Shown one piece after another: positions 35,658 through 44,991 of a DNA stretch of 64,000 bases. The stretch is from positions 22,976 through 86,975 of the forward strand of contig CAYJIZ010000010.1 of the NCBI GenBank assembly GCA_964370395.1, written 5' to 3'. The translations under genes and the position numbers were made by a program. The notes beneath the pieces were generated by a model. The model searched no databases and had not been told where the DNA came from. It saw nothing but the letters and a program-made list of their open reading frames with translations. The DNA comes from JBGUVL01 sp964370395 (GTDB taxonomy: Bacteria; Bacillota_I; Bacilli_A; Erysipelotrichales; Erysipelotrichaceae). Position 1 is the first letter of the stretch. Every line of letters starts with the position of its first letter.

Positions 35658-36677
35658 CTATATGTCTCTTGCGACAACGTTAGCAATCGCTCTTGCTTTT
35701 TCAATTAATGCAGCGAATTTCTTTGGTTTAAGGCATTGTGCTCCATCGCTCAATGCGCATTCTGGGTTATCATGTACTTCGATGATTAACCCATCTGCTC
35801 CAGCAGCTACGGCTGCTAAGGAAGCACTTTCGACTAATTTCCAATCCCCTGTTGCATGCGATGGGTCGATGATAATTGGCAAATGTGTTTTTTCTTTAAT
35901 AATAGGAATCACACTTAAATCCAATGTGTTTCTTGTTTCTGTTTCATACGTACGAATACCACGTTCACAGAAAATGACATTCGGGTTTCCATTTGCCATA
36001 ATGTACTCGGCACTCATAATCCATTCGTCAATCGTATTCGCAAATCCTCTTTTTAATAAGATTGGTTTGGTTGTACGTTTTCCTACTTCTTTTAATAATT
36101 CAAAGTTTTGCATGTTACGAGCCCCAATTTGAATCATATCAACGTATTTTTCAAATTCTTCAATTTGGGCTTCCCCCATTAACTCTGTTACAATTGGTAA
36201 CCCTGTTTTTGCTTTGGCTTCCACCATTGCTAGTATTCCTTCTGTACGCATTCCTTGGAAGGCATAAGGACTTGTTCTTGGTTTGTATGCACCACCGCGA
36301 AGCATTACCCCTCCAGCATCTTTAACTTCTTGTGCTAAGTGAATAATCATCTCTTTGTTTTCTACGGCACATGGTCCTCCAATCACAACGACTTTTTCTT
36401 TTCCCCCAACTGGGATACCCGCAACATCGATACGAGTGTCTTCTGGATGGAACATACGGTTTGCTAATTTGTATTTTGCAGCAACACGCATAACACTTTC
36501 CACACAAGCATAGGCTTTTATACTTTTTTCATCAATGATGGTAGTGTCTCCTGTTAATCCATAAACGTTAAAATCACTACCTTCAATTTCTACGGCTTTT
36601 ACCCCTTTGGTTTCTAAATTTTTAATTAATAAGTCGACTTCTTTTTGGTCGGCATTCTTTTTAATTGTAATAATCAT
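35658..36677 (-). CDS. aroF: 3-deoxy-7-phosphoheptulonate synthase (DAHP synthase), copy 1
   Basis: 339 residues with the same two-domain I-beta structure as the next gene: regulatory domain MIITIKKNADQKEVDLLIKN and barrel motifs VVIGGPCAVENK, RGGAYKPRTSPYAFQG, ILLKRGFANTIDEW, IDPSHATGDWKLVE. GGGAG precedes the start, and the upstream aroE/aroK stop is 1 nt away. Having two DAHP synthases in one operon usually means separate feedback control; which amino acid each senses cannot be read from the sequence. Confidence 0.93.
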   Translation of the reverse strand: MIITIKKNADQKEVDLLIKNLETKGVKAVEIEGSDFNVYGLTGDTTIIDEKSIKAYACVESVMRVAAKYKLANRMFHPEDTRIDVAGIPVGGKEKVVVIGGPCAVENKEMIIHLAQEVKDAGGVMLRGGAYKPRTSPYAFQGMRTEGILAMVEAKAKTGLPIVTELMGEAQIEEFEKYVDMIQIGARNMQNFELLKEVGKRTTKPILLKRGFANTIDEWIMSAEYIMANGNPNVIFCERGIRTYETETRNTLDLSVIPIIKEKTHLPIIIDPSHATGDWKLVESASLAAVAAGADGLIIEVHDNPECALSDGAQCLKPKKFAALIEKARAIANVVARDI

Positions 36678-36678
36678 A

Positions 36679-37944
36679 TTAATGTTCTCCCTTTTCTATC
36701 AATAGTGAATGAAATGCTTCATTCACTAAGCGTGCGACTTCTTGCACGCTTTTATTGTTTTTCACTTTAAGATCATACGCTTCTTCATACAAATGTTTGC
36801 GTTCTTCATAAAGTTGAAGTATTTCTTCTTTGCTTTTACTTAATGGTCTTCCTTTTCCACAAGTTAATTCATCCAATGCTCTTTCTAACAAAACGATGAC
36901 TCCATTTTGTTGTAATGCATTAATATTATCTCGATCTTTCACAATACCACCACCACAAGAGATAACAAGGTTAGTTTGTTTGCTGACTTGTAGTGTGATT
37001 TGTTTTTCTATTTCGCGAAACTTCGCTTCGCCGTATTGTTGGAAGTAATCGCTAATACTCATTTGTATTGTTTTTGTGATTTCTTCATCAATGTCCACAA
37101 GTGTTTTCCCACTCATTTTCGCAAGTTCTTTTGCGACACTGCTTTTTCCACAACCAGGCATACCTATCAATACGATGTTTTGTGTTTCAATACATAGTTG
37201 TTCATAAATTTGAGCAATATGCTTTTCAGCAATCGTAATTTGTTTAAAATGCTCCAAAGCATATTTTGCTTGGGCAACTAACATCGACAAACCTCCAGCA
37301 TTTTGTTTGTTTTGCGCTTTCGCTTCTACTAGTAAGCGCGTGTGTAATGGATTATAAATAATATCCACAACAGCACTACACTTTGTGAATGGTGCCAAGG
37401 AAATCGGTGTTTGCTCATTGTGTGGATACATTCCCACTGGGGAAGTATTCACGATGATATCCACATCACTATGGTTTTGGTAGACTTCACTAAGTGAAGT
37501 CACGTTGTCTACGATAGTACGTGCACATATGATGATTTCGCTAACGTGTTGATCACGTAATACAGCGATAATGGCTTTGGCTGCACCACCATTACCGATG
37601 ACTAACACTTTTTTGTTTGCTACATCGATATGGTTTTGAGAAAGGGTGTAAGCAAACCCATAATAATCTGTGTTATAGCCGTATAACTTACCGTCTCTAT
37701 TAACCACCGTATTTACGGCTCCAATTTTTTTGCTTGCATCGTCCATTTCGTCCAAATACGCAATGACTTCTTGCTTGTAAGGAATGGTAACGTTAATCGC
37801 TTTGAATTCTCGTTTTTTCATAAACGAAGCAAGTTCACTTTTTTTAAGTGGATGTAACTCGTATGTATAATTTTCAAGCAATCGCTCTTGAATGATTTTT
37901 GAATAGCTATGTCCTAATTTTTCACCAATTAATCCATATTCCAT
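36679..37944 (-). CDS. aroE/aroK: Bifunctional shikimate dehydrogenase-shikimate kinase (AroE-AroK fusion)
   Basis: 421 residues. Residues 1 to about 250 are AroE: LGHSYSKIIQERL, NVTIPYKQEV (catalytic Lys57), GYNTDYYGF (Asp93) and the NADP-binding VLVIGNGGAAKA. Residues about 255-421 are shikimate kinase: Walker A GMPGCGKS (261-268), VDIDEEI, FREIEKQ, SCGGG and the lid region CGKGRPLSK. One polypeptide thus reduces 3-dehydroshikimate and phosphorylates shikimate, passing the intermediate directly. The order AroE then AroK and the absence of AroD in the fusion are visible; aroD is at 2445. Confidence 0.95.
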   Translation of the reverse strand: MEYGLIGEKLGHSYSKIIQERLLENYTYELHPLKKSELASFMKKREFKAINVTIPYKQEVIAYLDEMDDASKKIGAVNTVVNRDGKLYGYNTDYYGFAYTLSQNHIDVANKKVLVIGNGGAAKAIIAVLRDQHVSEIIICARTIVDNVTSLSEVYQNHSDVDIIVNTSPVGMYPHNEQTPISLAPFTKCSAVVDIIYNPLHTRLLVEAKAQNKQNAGGLSMLVAQAKYALEHFKQITIAEKHIAQIYEQLCIETQNIVLIGMPGCGKSSVAKELAKMSGKTLVDIDEEITKTIQMSISDYFQQYGEAKFREIEKQITLQVSKQTNLVISCGGGIVKDRDNINALQQNGVIVLLERALDELTCGKGRPLSKSKEEILQLYEERKHLYEEAYDLKVKNNKSVQEVARLVNEAFHSLLIEKGEH

Positions 37945-37945
37945 A

Positions 37946-39055
37946 CTAGTCCTCTTTCATCCATAAGTAACCATAACGCTGTACCATTAAATCAAGTAGA
38001 CCAATTGCGATCACACTATCCAAAACAACACGAGCACGATGGATAATGGCAGGATCGTGGCGACCATTGATTTGGTAGGACACGTTTTCTTTGGTATTAA
38101 GATTGATGGTTTCTTGGCTCTTATAAATGGAAGGAGTAGGTTTGACTACACTTCGAATCACAATTGGCATACCATTGCTGATGCCTCCATTGATACCACC
38201 ATTGTTGTTGGTTTTTGTTTTTACTTTTTTGTTTTCATCGTAATAGAAACTATCGTTTACTTCACTACCTTTGTGGTTTGCGAAGGCAAACCCTAAACCA
38301 AATTCCACCCCTTTGATGGCAGGAACACTAAACAGTAAGTGAGAAAGAACACTTTCTATGGAATGAAACATCGGTTCTCCAATCCCTTCGGGCATATTGT
38401 AGATGACACTCTCAATCACGCCACCACAACTGTCCCCATCATTCGCACACGCTTCCATATAAGCGACCATTTCTGCTTGTGCGCTTTTTGAAATCGTAGG
38501 GAAGTGGGCTTCGTTTAACGCTTCTAATTGTTTTACCAATACCGCTTCGTCATTGCTAAAAGGGGTATCGCAAATCGTGTTCACATTTTTAATATGGGAA
38601 CCTATAAGAATGCCTTTGCGTTTCAAGATGCTGTTACAAATCGCTCCAGCAGCGACAATGGCTGTTGTTAAGCGACCAGAGAAGTGGCCTCCACCGCGAT
38701 AATCTTGAAACCCTAAATATTTTTGTTGCGCACTGTAGTCAGCATGACTAGGGCGCATAAAATCTTTAATGCTGTCATAATCTTTGCTTCTTGTATTGCT
38801 ATTTTCAAATAGAATACAAAGTGGTGTACCAGTGGTATGTTCATTAAAGTATCCACTTATAATGTTTGGTTCATCACTTTCTTTGCGTTGGGTAGAAATG
38901 CGCCCTTTTGGTTTACGCAAATCCAGTTGGTGATGAAGGTAGTCCATATCTAATTTAATACCTGGGCATAAGCCATCAATTAAGACACCGATTTGTTCCC
39001 CATGCGATTCTCCAAAGACACTAATTGTAATGGCATCTCCTATTGTACTTTTCAT
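37946..39055 (-). CDS. aroC: Chorismate synthase (AroC)
   Basis: 369 residues. Makes chorismate from EPSP with reduced FMN. VFGESHGEQIGVLIDGLCPG, RKPKGRISTQRKESDEPNI, SHADYSAQQKYLGFQDYRGG (His and the FMN-binding loop), and GGINGGISNGMPIVIR are conserved. The start overlaps the aroB stop by 4 bp (ATGA), indicating translational coupling. Confidence 0.95.
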   Translation of the reverse strand: MKSTIGDAITISVFGESHGEQIGVLIDGLCPGIKLDMDYLHHQLDLRKPKGRISTQRKESDEPNIISGYFNEHTTGTPLCILFENSNTRSKDYDSIKDFMRPSHADYSAQQKYLGFQDYRGGGHFSGRLTTAIVAAGAICNSILKRKGILIGSHIKNVNTICDTPFSNDEAVLVKQLEALNEAHFPTISKSAQAEMVAYMEACANDGDSCGGVIESVIYNMPEGIGEPMFHSIESVLSHLLFSVPAIKGVEFGLGFAFANHKGSEVNDSFYYDENKKVKTKTNNNGGINGGISNGMPIVIRSVVKPTPSIYKSQETINLNTKENVSYQINGRHDPAIIHRARVVLDSVIAIGLLDLMVQRYGYLWMKED

Positions 39056-40068
39056 TGTATTCCCCTTTCTAATATTGTTTTAATTTCTTCCATTTTGATT
39101 TCTTTAATGTATGCTTTTCCTATTTCATCTACGTACACAACACTGATTTGTGAAGCGTGTGCTTTTTTGTCCATCGTCGTAAATTGATAGACTTTATCAA
39201 TGTCGATAGCGGCGCTTATCGGTATGTTCAATTTCTCATAGATGCGAATGACTCTTTGTTTTAATGCTTCATCAGTAATGAAGTAAAGCATTCCCATCGC
39301 AACGCATTCACCATGCAAATACGTTTCTAGATGATAATATGTTTCAATACCATGTCCAATGGTATGTCCAAAGTTCAAAGTTTTTCTAAGACCGTTTTCT
39401 TTTTCGTCTTGTTCCACAACCATTTTTTTCATACATAAACTTTTGTAGATGATTTCTTCTAAGTGATCTAAGATCTGATCTTGTTCAAACGAAGCGAACA
39501 AACTTGGATCGTGAATCAAACCCGCTTTTAGCGCTTCCACTAATCCATTGATGACATGACGTTGTGGTAAAGTGCTTAGGGTAGCAAAATCGATAATGAC
39601 TTTATCTGGATGGTGAAATGCACCCACGATATTTTTTACGTTACCTAAATTAATGGCTACCTTTCCACCGATACTGCTATCAATTTGCGATAGTGTTGTT
39701 GTAGGAATGGAAATGAAGGAAATACCGCGCATATAAGTGGCAGCGACAAAACCAGCCAAATCTCCGATGACTCCACCACCAAGTGCGATGACAAAATCCT
39801 TACGTGACATGTGGAAGTCTAACATTTGTTGTAAGCAAGCTTCATAAACAGCCATGCTTTTGCTCTCTTCGCCCCCGATAACCTTATATACTTTGCTATT
39901 TGGGCATTGTTCGCTCACGATATCAATCCATTTTTGCGGTATGTTTTGATCTGTTAAGATAAAAATTTTACGCGATGTATCAAAATAGTGATTCAATTTT
40001 TGAATACTACCTCTTTCTAAGATTATATCGTATGTTTTATGTGTTAAATTTACGCTTATTGTTTTCAT
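39052..40068 (-). CDS. aroB: 3-dehydroquinate synthase (AroB)
   Basis: 338 residues from the ATG at 40068 (AGGGAGATAAC upstream); the longer frame back to 40104 passes through a terminator-like hairpin. Cyclises DAHP to 3-dehydroquinate with NAD and zinc. IALGGGVIGDLAGFVAAT, FISIPTTTLSQIDSSIGGK, and the zinc ligands in GLVEALKAGLIHD, LNFGHTIGHGIE and LHGECVAMGM are present. First gene of the aro operon. Confidence 0.95.
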   Translation of the reverse strand: MKTISVNLTHKTYDIILERGSIQKLNHYFDTSRKIFILTDQNIPQKWIDIVSEQCPNSKVYKVIGGEESKSMAVYEACLQQMLDFHMSRKDFVIALGGGVIGDLAGFVAATYMRGISFISIPTTTLSQIDSSIGGKVAINLGNVKNIVGAFHHPDKVIIDFATLSTLPQRHVINGLVEALKAGLIHDPSLFASFEQDQILDHLEEIIYKSLCMKKMVVEQDEKENGLRKTLNFGHTIGHGIETYYHLETYLHGECVAMGMLYFITDEALKQRVIRIYEKLNIPISAAIDIDKVYQFTTMDKKAHASQISVVYVDEIGKAYIKEIKMEEIKTILERGIQ

Positions 40069-40079
40069 GTTATCTCCCT

Positions 40080-40230
40080 TATTAATAAAAAAAGCACCAA
40101 CCAATATGCTGTGCTACTGTTGATGCCCCAATAAAATACAAAATGACCAAACATAGTTGGTTTTGTTTTGGGGCTATTCAAAATAAAAATAAAATTTATT
40201 GTTATTAATCACTAAACATCATCTCCGATT
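40080..40230 (-). promoter_or_regulatory. Structured leader (candidate attenuator) of the aro operon
   Basis: Minus-strand leader of about 160 nt. A long hairpin is closed by GCCCCAA/TTGGGGC with inner pairs ACAAAA/TTTTGT and CCAA/TTGG. It is followed by a terminator-like hairpin, AGCAC...GTGCT plus seven T's, 20 nt before aroB. ACCAAC in the first hairpin's left arm is complementary to GTTGGT in the second, so the two structures could exclude each other. It is not a T-box: no specifier domain or GGUGG-type antiterminator is seen. Confidence 0.6.
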
Positions 40231-40236
40231 GCTTAT

Positions 40237-40265
40237 ATCATAATATATCTTACTTTATATTGCAA
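40237..40265 (-). promoter_or_regulatory. Promoter of the aro operon
   Basis: Minus strand TTGCAA - 17 bp - TATGAT, about 170 nt before aroB. Confidence 0.6.
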
Positions 40266-40422
40266 CTAATAATGTGAAAAAATGTAAGAAATGAAACATT
40301 TTCTGAAAATTGATTGTAAGAATCTATCGAAAGGGAGGCTTTGCGAACGCATTTTCCCTCATGTTTTTCTTAAAAACAATTAAAATTATGATATAGTATA
40401 TTAGAAATAAAGGGGGATGTGT

Positions 40423-40869
40423 ATGCGAATTGTACTACAGAGAGTAAAACATGCGAAAGTGAGTGTCGACGATAAAATACAAGGACAAATTCAAGAAGGA
40501 TTGTTGTTGTTTGTTGGGATTGAAGAAAGCGATACGAACGAAACATTAATCAAACTAGCAAAAAAGTGTGTTGAACTACGTATCTTTGAAGACGAGAACC
40601 AAAAAATGAATTTGTCTTTAATGGATAGAAAAGGTAGTATTTTAAGTATTTCACAATTTACTTTATATGCAGATTGCAAAAAGGGAAGACGACCAAGTTT
40701 TACGAAGAGTGCCAACCCAGCGTATGCTAGTATTATGTACGATGCCTTTAATGAACAATTGCGTACATATGATATCACTGTGGAAACAGGAATATTTGGT
40801 GCGGATATGAAAGTAGAATTATGCAATGATGGTCCTGTTACCATCATCTTAGATAGCGAGGAACTGTAA
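40423..40869 (+). CDS. dtd: D-aminoacyl-tRNA deacylase (Dtd)
   Basis: 148 residues from the ATG at 40423, six bases after AAAGGGGG; the ATG at 40417 overlaps that site. Hydrolyses D-amino acids from mischarged tRNA. MRIVLQRVKHAKVSVDDK at the start, the SQFTLYADCKKGRRPSF motif and the NDGPVTIILD (Gly-cisPro) motif are diagnostic. Its stop is immediately followed by the folD start (40870), so translation is coupled. Confidence 0.94.
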   Translation: MRIVLQRVKHAKVSVDDKIQGQIQEGLLLFVGIEESDTNETLIKLAKKCVELRIFEDENQKMNLSLMDRKGSILSISQFTLYADCKKGRRPSFTKSANPAYASIMYDAFNEQLRTYDITVETGIFGADMKVELCNDGPVTIILDSEEL

Positions 40870-41721
40870 ATGGATAAAATAGTATATGGAAGTGAAATTG
40901 CCGCTACCATCAAAGCGCAATTAAAAGAAGAGATAGAACAGCTACAAAACCAAAACAAACGTTTGCCACATTTGGTAGTGGTGTTTGTTGGAAATGATGT
41001 AGGAAGTACATCGTATGTGAGTGGAAAAGAAAAAGCGTGTGCAGCAATCGGGATGCGTAATACAACGCTTCGTTATGATGATATGAGTGAAGAAGAACTA
41101 CTTAAAAAAGTAGAAGAGTTAAATAAGGATGCAGATGTGGATGGAATATTGGTACAATTGCCACTACCAGCACACATTGATGCGAACAAAGTATTGTTTG
41201 CGATTGATCCACAAAAAGATGTAGATGGATTTCATCCATTTAATATAGGAAAGATGTTAATTCAAGAAGAAACGTATTTACCATGTACACCAAAAGGAAT
41301 CATGCGTATTTTAAAAGAGATGGGATACGATGATTTAAGTGGGTTGAATGCAGTGGTAATCGGACGTAGTAATATTGTTGGAAAACCAATTGGACAATTA
41401 CTGATGAATAAAAATGCAACGGTTACAACCGTTCATTCAAAAACAAAAGATGGCAAAACGATTTGTGCAGACAAAGACATTGTTGTAGCGGCGATCGGAA
41501 AGCCACGTTATATCGATGCTTCTTGGATTAAAGAAGGAGCGATTGTAATTGATGTTGGTGTTAACCGCGATGAAAATAATAAGTTATGTGGTGATGTTGA
41601 TTTAGACAGTTGTCTTAGCAAAGTAAAACACATCACACCAGTACCAAAAGGGGTAGGACCGATGACGATTGCGATGTTACTAGAAAATACGTTACAATCG
41701 TATTATAAAAGAGAGGGTTAA
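40870..41721 (+). CDS. folD: Bifunctional methylenetetrahydrofolate dehydrogenase/cyclohydrolase (FolD)
   Basis: 283 residues. Interconverts 5,10-methylene-, methenyl- and 10-formyl-THF. VGNDVGSTSYVSGKEKACAAIG (with the catalytic Lys), DGILVQLPLPAHID, KDVDGFHPFNIG, PCTPKGIMRILKE and VVIGRSNIVGKPIG (NADP binding) are present. It starts directly after the dtd stop and is followed 2 nt later by a DUF951 gene. Confidence 0.95.
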   Translation: MDKIVYGSEIAATIKAQLKEEIEQLQNQNKRLPHLVVVFVGNDVGSTSYVSGKEKACAAIGMRNTTLRYDDMSEEELLKKVEELNKDADVDGILVQLPLPAHIDANKVLFAIDPQKDVDGFHPFNIGKMLIQEETYLPCTPKGIMRILKEMGYDDLSGLNAVVIGRSNIVGKPIGQLLMNKNATVTTVHSKTKDGKTICADKDIVVAAIGKPRYIDASWIKEGAIVIDVGVNRDENNKLCGDVDLDSCLSKVKHITPVPKGVGPMTIAMLLENTLQSYYKREG

Positions 41722-41723
41722 GT

Positions 41724-41927
41724 ATGATTCAACACGAATATGATTTGGATGACATTGTGGAAATGAAGAAACAACATCCTTGTAAGAAAAGCAAGTATTG
41801 GAAGATTATCCGTATGGGTGCTGACATCCGTATTAAGTGCTTGGGATGTGGAACATCAATCTTATTTCCTCGTAGTGAATTTGAAAAGAAATTAAAAAAG
41901 GTAATCGGAAAACAATTACCACAATAA
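41724..41927 (+). CDS. DUF951 family protein
   Basis: 67 residues. The motif EMKKQHPCKKSKYWKIIRMG and DIRIKCLGCGTSILFPRSEF, with a CxxC pair, is the hallmark of the small DUF951 family (YyzM of Bacillus). Function unknown; nucleic-acid binding has been suggested from its basic, zinc-ribbon-like look. Third gene of the dtd-folD operon. Confidence 0.85.
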   Translation: MIQHEYDLDDIVEMKKQHPCKKSKYWKIIRMGADIRIKCLGCGTSILFPRSEFEKKLKKVIGKQLPQ

Positions 41928-41951
41928 GAGCATGACAAATGCTCTTTTTTT
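41926..41951 (+). terminator. Terminator of the dtd-folD operon
   Basis: AAGAGCAT/ATGCTCTT stem with a 5-nt loop, followed by T's. Confidence 0.85.
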
Positions 41952-42134
41952 ATATTTGGTTATACAATGCTAGATACTTCTTTTAATAATGTAGAAAAGA
42001 TAATGTCTTTCTTTTTATACTTTTTAGTGGATATGTTGAAATATAACCATAATAAAGATATAATGTTACCAGAGTATTGAAAAAAGTTATTGGTAGTAAA
42101 TAGTTAATGATAAAGTGAGAAAGTAAGGTATAGT

Positions 42135-44311
42135 ATGGAAAAAGGAAAAGGGAAAGGAATTCGTATTCTGAATACCGTCATTATTCTGACATGCTTCTTT
42201 TTTATTTTTTTGAGTGCCGTCGATTTTTCAGCCAGCACTAAGAAACAATTAAAGGATAGCATTAGTAGTAGCCTAAAACGAAATAGTGAATATTTAGAAA
42301 ATCATATTAATAGTAAGACGAACGATATCCTATCAACATTAGGTGCGTATAGTTTGTTCATCTCAACATCAGATAATTTAAGTGATGAACAAGTGTTTGC
42401 TACGCTTCGCGATGCATGTGTGCAAAATGGTTTTTAAACATAACGATTGAAGATAAAAATGGGAATGCCAAAGATATTCATGGCAATACTTTTTCTGTTG
42501 CCGATCGTGATTATTTCCAAAAGGCAATCAAGGGAAATAAAGTTGTATCAGAAGTAGTCATATCTCGTGCAAACAAACAATCGTGTGTTGTATATGCAGT
42601 ACCTATTTATAAGGATGGAGAAATTGAAGGAGTGTTGCACTCTGCGATCGCATTGGATGATATGAGTAAGCACTTTAGTATTAATTCTATTTTTGTGGAA
42701 GGAACTGTCTTTGTTGTGGACCGTAGTGGGCAATTGATTATTGGGGACAAAGACATATACGACAAAGAGGATTTCTTTGGTAATATGAATAAGAATGCAT
42801 TGTCGAAAAATCGTGGGCATTTTTATCATGAGATAGATGGAAAAAACAGAGAAGTGTATTATGAGTATGAAAAAGCTTCGGATTGGTTTATTTTTACTTT
42901 GGTAAACCAAAATATTATCCAGGAAAAAACGTCACAGACAAATCAATTAGCTTTTATTTTAGTAATAAGAATAGCAGTGATTCTAATATTCTTTATTTAT
43001 TTATGGATGAGTTGGGATCGTAAGAAAAACAAAGAGATTAAAAAGCGGATGGAAGAAATGAATACCATCTTGAAAAACGCACCAGGTGGAGTGCTTTGTT
43101 ATAGTGTTGACCATGGGAAATTAACATTGCAGTTTGTAAGTGATGGTGCGTGTGAATTGTTTGGTTTAAGCGAAGAAGAAGCGAAGGAAACCTTGTTACA
43201 TGGTTATGTGGAGTTTGTTCATCCAGAAGATTTACGTGATGATATGACACTGAGAAACGAAGCCATTTTACCAGAGATTTACTATCGTATCATTGCGAAG
43301 GATGGTCGTGTAAAATGGGTGATTGATCGTCGTCATTTCATTGAGGACAATGGAATCCGTTATGCTTACATATCCATTCAAGATATTTCTAATATGATGC
43401 GAATGCAAGAAGAATTAGAAGTAAGCGATGCAAAACAAAGAATGATTTTAGAAGGTACAAACTTAATGTACTTTGATTATGAATTGGATAAAAAAGAAAT
43501 TCACTTCTCTAAGGGATGGATGGAATACAGTGGTTGTCCTGAAGTGATGTCAATTACGAGTGAAAATGCATTGATGTTAGAGCATTTTGGAAACGTTAAC
43601 TTGTCGAAAAAAGAGTTAATTGATTACGTCAATGAAAATGGCTATAACTTCCAAATTGATGAAAAGATTAAATTGTTGAATGGGGAAGAACGTTGGGTAC
43701 GAATTAAAGGTACGATTATTTTGGACCAAATGAGTGAACCAACGCATATTATTGCGGTAATGGAAGATATCGATGAAATGAAGCGTGTCCATGAAGAGTT
43801 GGAAGTAAAAACGATGATCGATGGCTTAACAGGTATCTACAATAAAGAAAGTGCAGAACGATTCATTAAACAAAAACTAATGGATACCACATTGTTGACG
43901 CAACAAGTCTTATTTATTATTGATGTGGATGACTTCAAGGATATCAATGACACGTATGGTCATTTAGAAGGAGATGAAGTATTGAGTCAAATCGGTGAGA
44001 AGTTGCAACGATGCTTTAGAAAAGATGACATTGTGGGTCGTATTGGTGGAGATGAGTTCATTGCCTTAATGAGTGATGTGTTGTTGAGTGAACAAGCCGT
44101 CATTGAAGAAAAGGCAAAACAAATTGTTCGTGCGGTGGATGAAATCACTGGATTGAGCAAAGAGGTTAGTGTTACTTGTAGTGTAGGTATCGCAATCTAT
44201 CCAAACGATGCAAGCAGTTATGATGAATTATTCCAAAAAGCAGATAAGGCGATGTATCACATTAAGACGAGTGGAAAATCAAGTTATCACTTCTACAAAG
44301 AAGAAGAATAA
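42135..44311 (+). pseudogene. Cache-PAS-GGDEF diguanylate cyclase with a one-base frameshift
   Basis: The first frame (42135-42437) encodes an N-terminal membrane helix and the start of an external Cache sensor, ending DACVQNGF then stop. The second frame, from about 42430, continues as LNITIEDKNG and on to 44311. Adding one T to the T-run at 42432-42436 joins them into about 725 residues. The parts are: N-terminal helix (about 12-30), dCache domain, second helix (about 275-297), two PAS domains (near 310-420 and 430-560), and a GGDEF domain with the intact signature GRIGGDEF and SVGIAIYP. An RxxD inhibitory site is not evident. If intact it would make c-di-GMP in response to an external ligand. 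Confidence 0.88.
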
Positions 44312-44319
44312 ACGAAAAG

Positions 44320-44350
44320 AAAATGGCGCAACCTAGGTTACGCCATTTTT
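44320..44350. terminator. Bidirectional terminator between the GGDEF gene and sdpI
   Basis: AAAATGGCG/CGCCATTTT outer stem with an inner AACC/GGTT pairing. Confidence 0.85.
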
Positions 44351-44361
44351 GTTTTATACGA

Positions 44362-44991
44362 TTACTTTTTTTCAATTTTTTGGTACAACATATAAGAGTA
44401 GATGATGGGAATCATCACCAACAACAACATCCCTGCGATAAACACGAAGATTTGGAAGAAGAAAGCAAGCACAATAGTGAACAAACCTGCTAAGAAGAAA
44501 CAGAACCCACCAAGACGGTGTGTCTTGTTCCATACTTCTTCGTTTGCTAATGTCCAAGGGGTACGAATTCCCATAGAATAATTCATTTTCACTTTTGGTA
44601 AGTAATTACCAATTACTAAAAATAAGATGCCAATTGCTACAAATACAATCGTTAAGGTGTTAAAAGGTCCATCTAAAGCATAGGCGATAATGATTGTTGT
44701 AAATAGCGTAGCAATAGTTGGTAGAATAAAGAATGTTATCGCAATTAAGATATTAGGCATGTTTTTTCTTTTTGGATCTTTTGTTAAAACAAAACAAACC
44801 AATAGGTGAATCAAAAAACTTCCCCCAACCAAACCAAGTAATCCACCAAATTTTGGTGCATATCCATCTGCTGCTCCTGTGGAGGAAAAGTGGATAGGAA
44901 TGTTTTCTGGTAATTGGTTGTAAAAGACAACAAGTAAAGCAATGGGAATAAGAAACATCATGCAACTCATGATAAAAGTTTTATTTTTCAT
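44362..44991 (-). CDS. SdpI-family membrane protein (DUF1648/SdpI immunity type)
   Basis: 209 residues with six hydrophobic helices. The N-terminal DUF1648 motif (LPENIPIHFSSTGAADGYAP) and the C-terminal SdpI motif (NYSMGIRTPWTLANEEVWNKTHRLGG) are clear. In Bacillus, SdpI protects cells from the SdpC toxin and signals by holding SdpR at the membrane. No sdpA, sdpB or sdpC homologue is in the window, so this is an orphan immunity or sensory pair. It overlaps the ArsR-type regulator gene by 11 bp. Confidence 0.9.
   Translation of the reverse strand: MKNKTFIMSCMMFLIPIALLVVFYNQLPENIPIHFSSTGAADGYAPKFGGLLGLVGGSFLIHLLVCFVLTKDPKRKNMPNILIAITFFILPTIATLFTTIIIAYALDGPFNTLTIVFVAIGILFLVIGNYLPKVKMNYSMGIRTPWTLANEEVWNKTHRLGGFCFFLAGLFTIVLAFFFQIFVFIAGMLLLVMIPIIYSYMLYQKIEKK

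Noticed and set aside
40069..40230. T-box riboswitch ahead of aroB
   Set aside because: No specifier stem, AGTA/GGAGC boxes or GGUGG-type antiterminator segment is visible; kept only as an unclassified attenuator.
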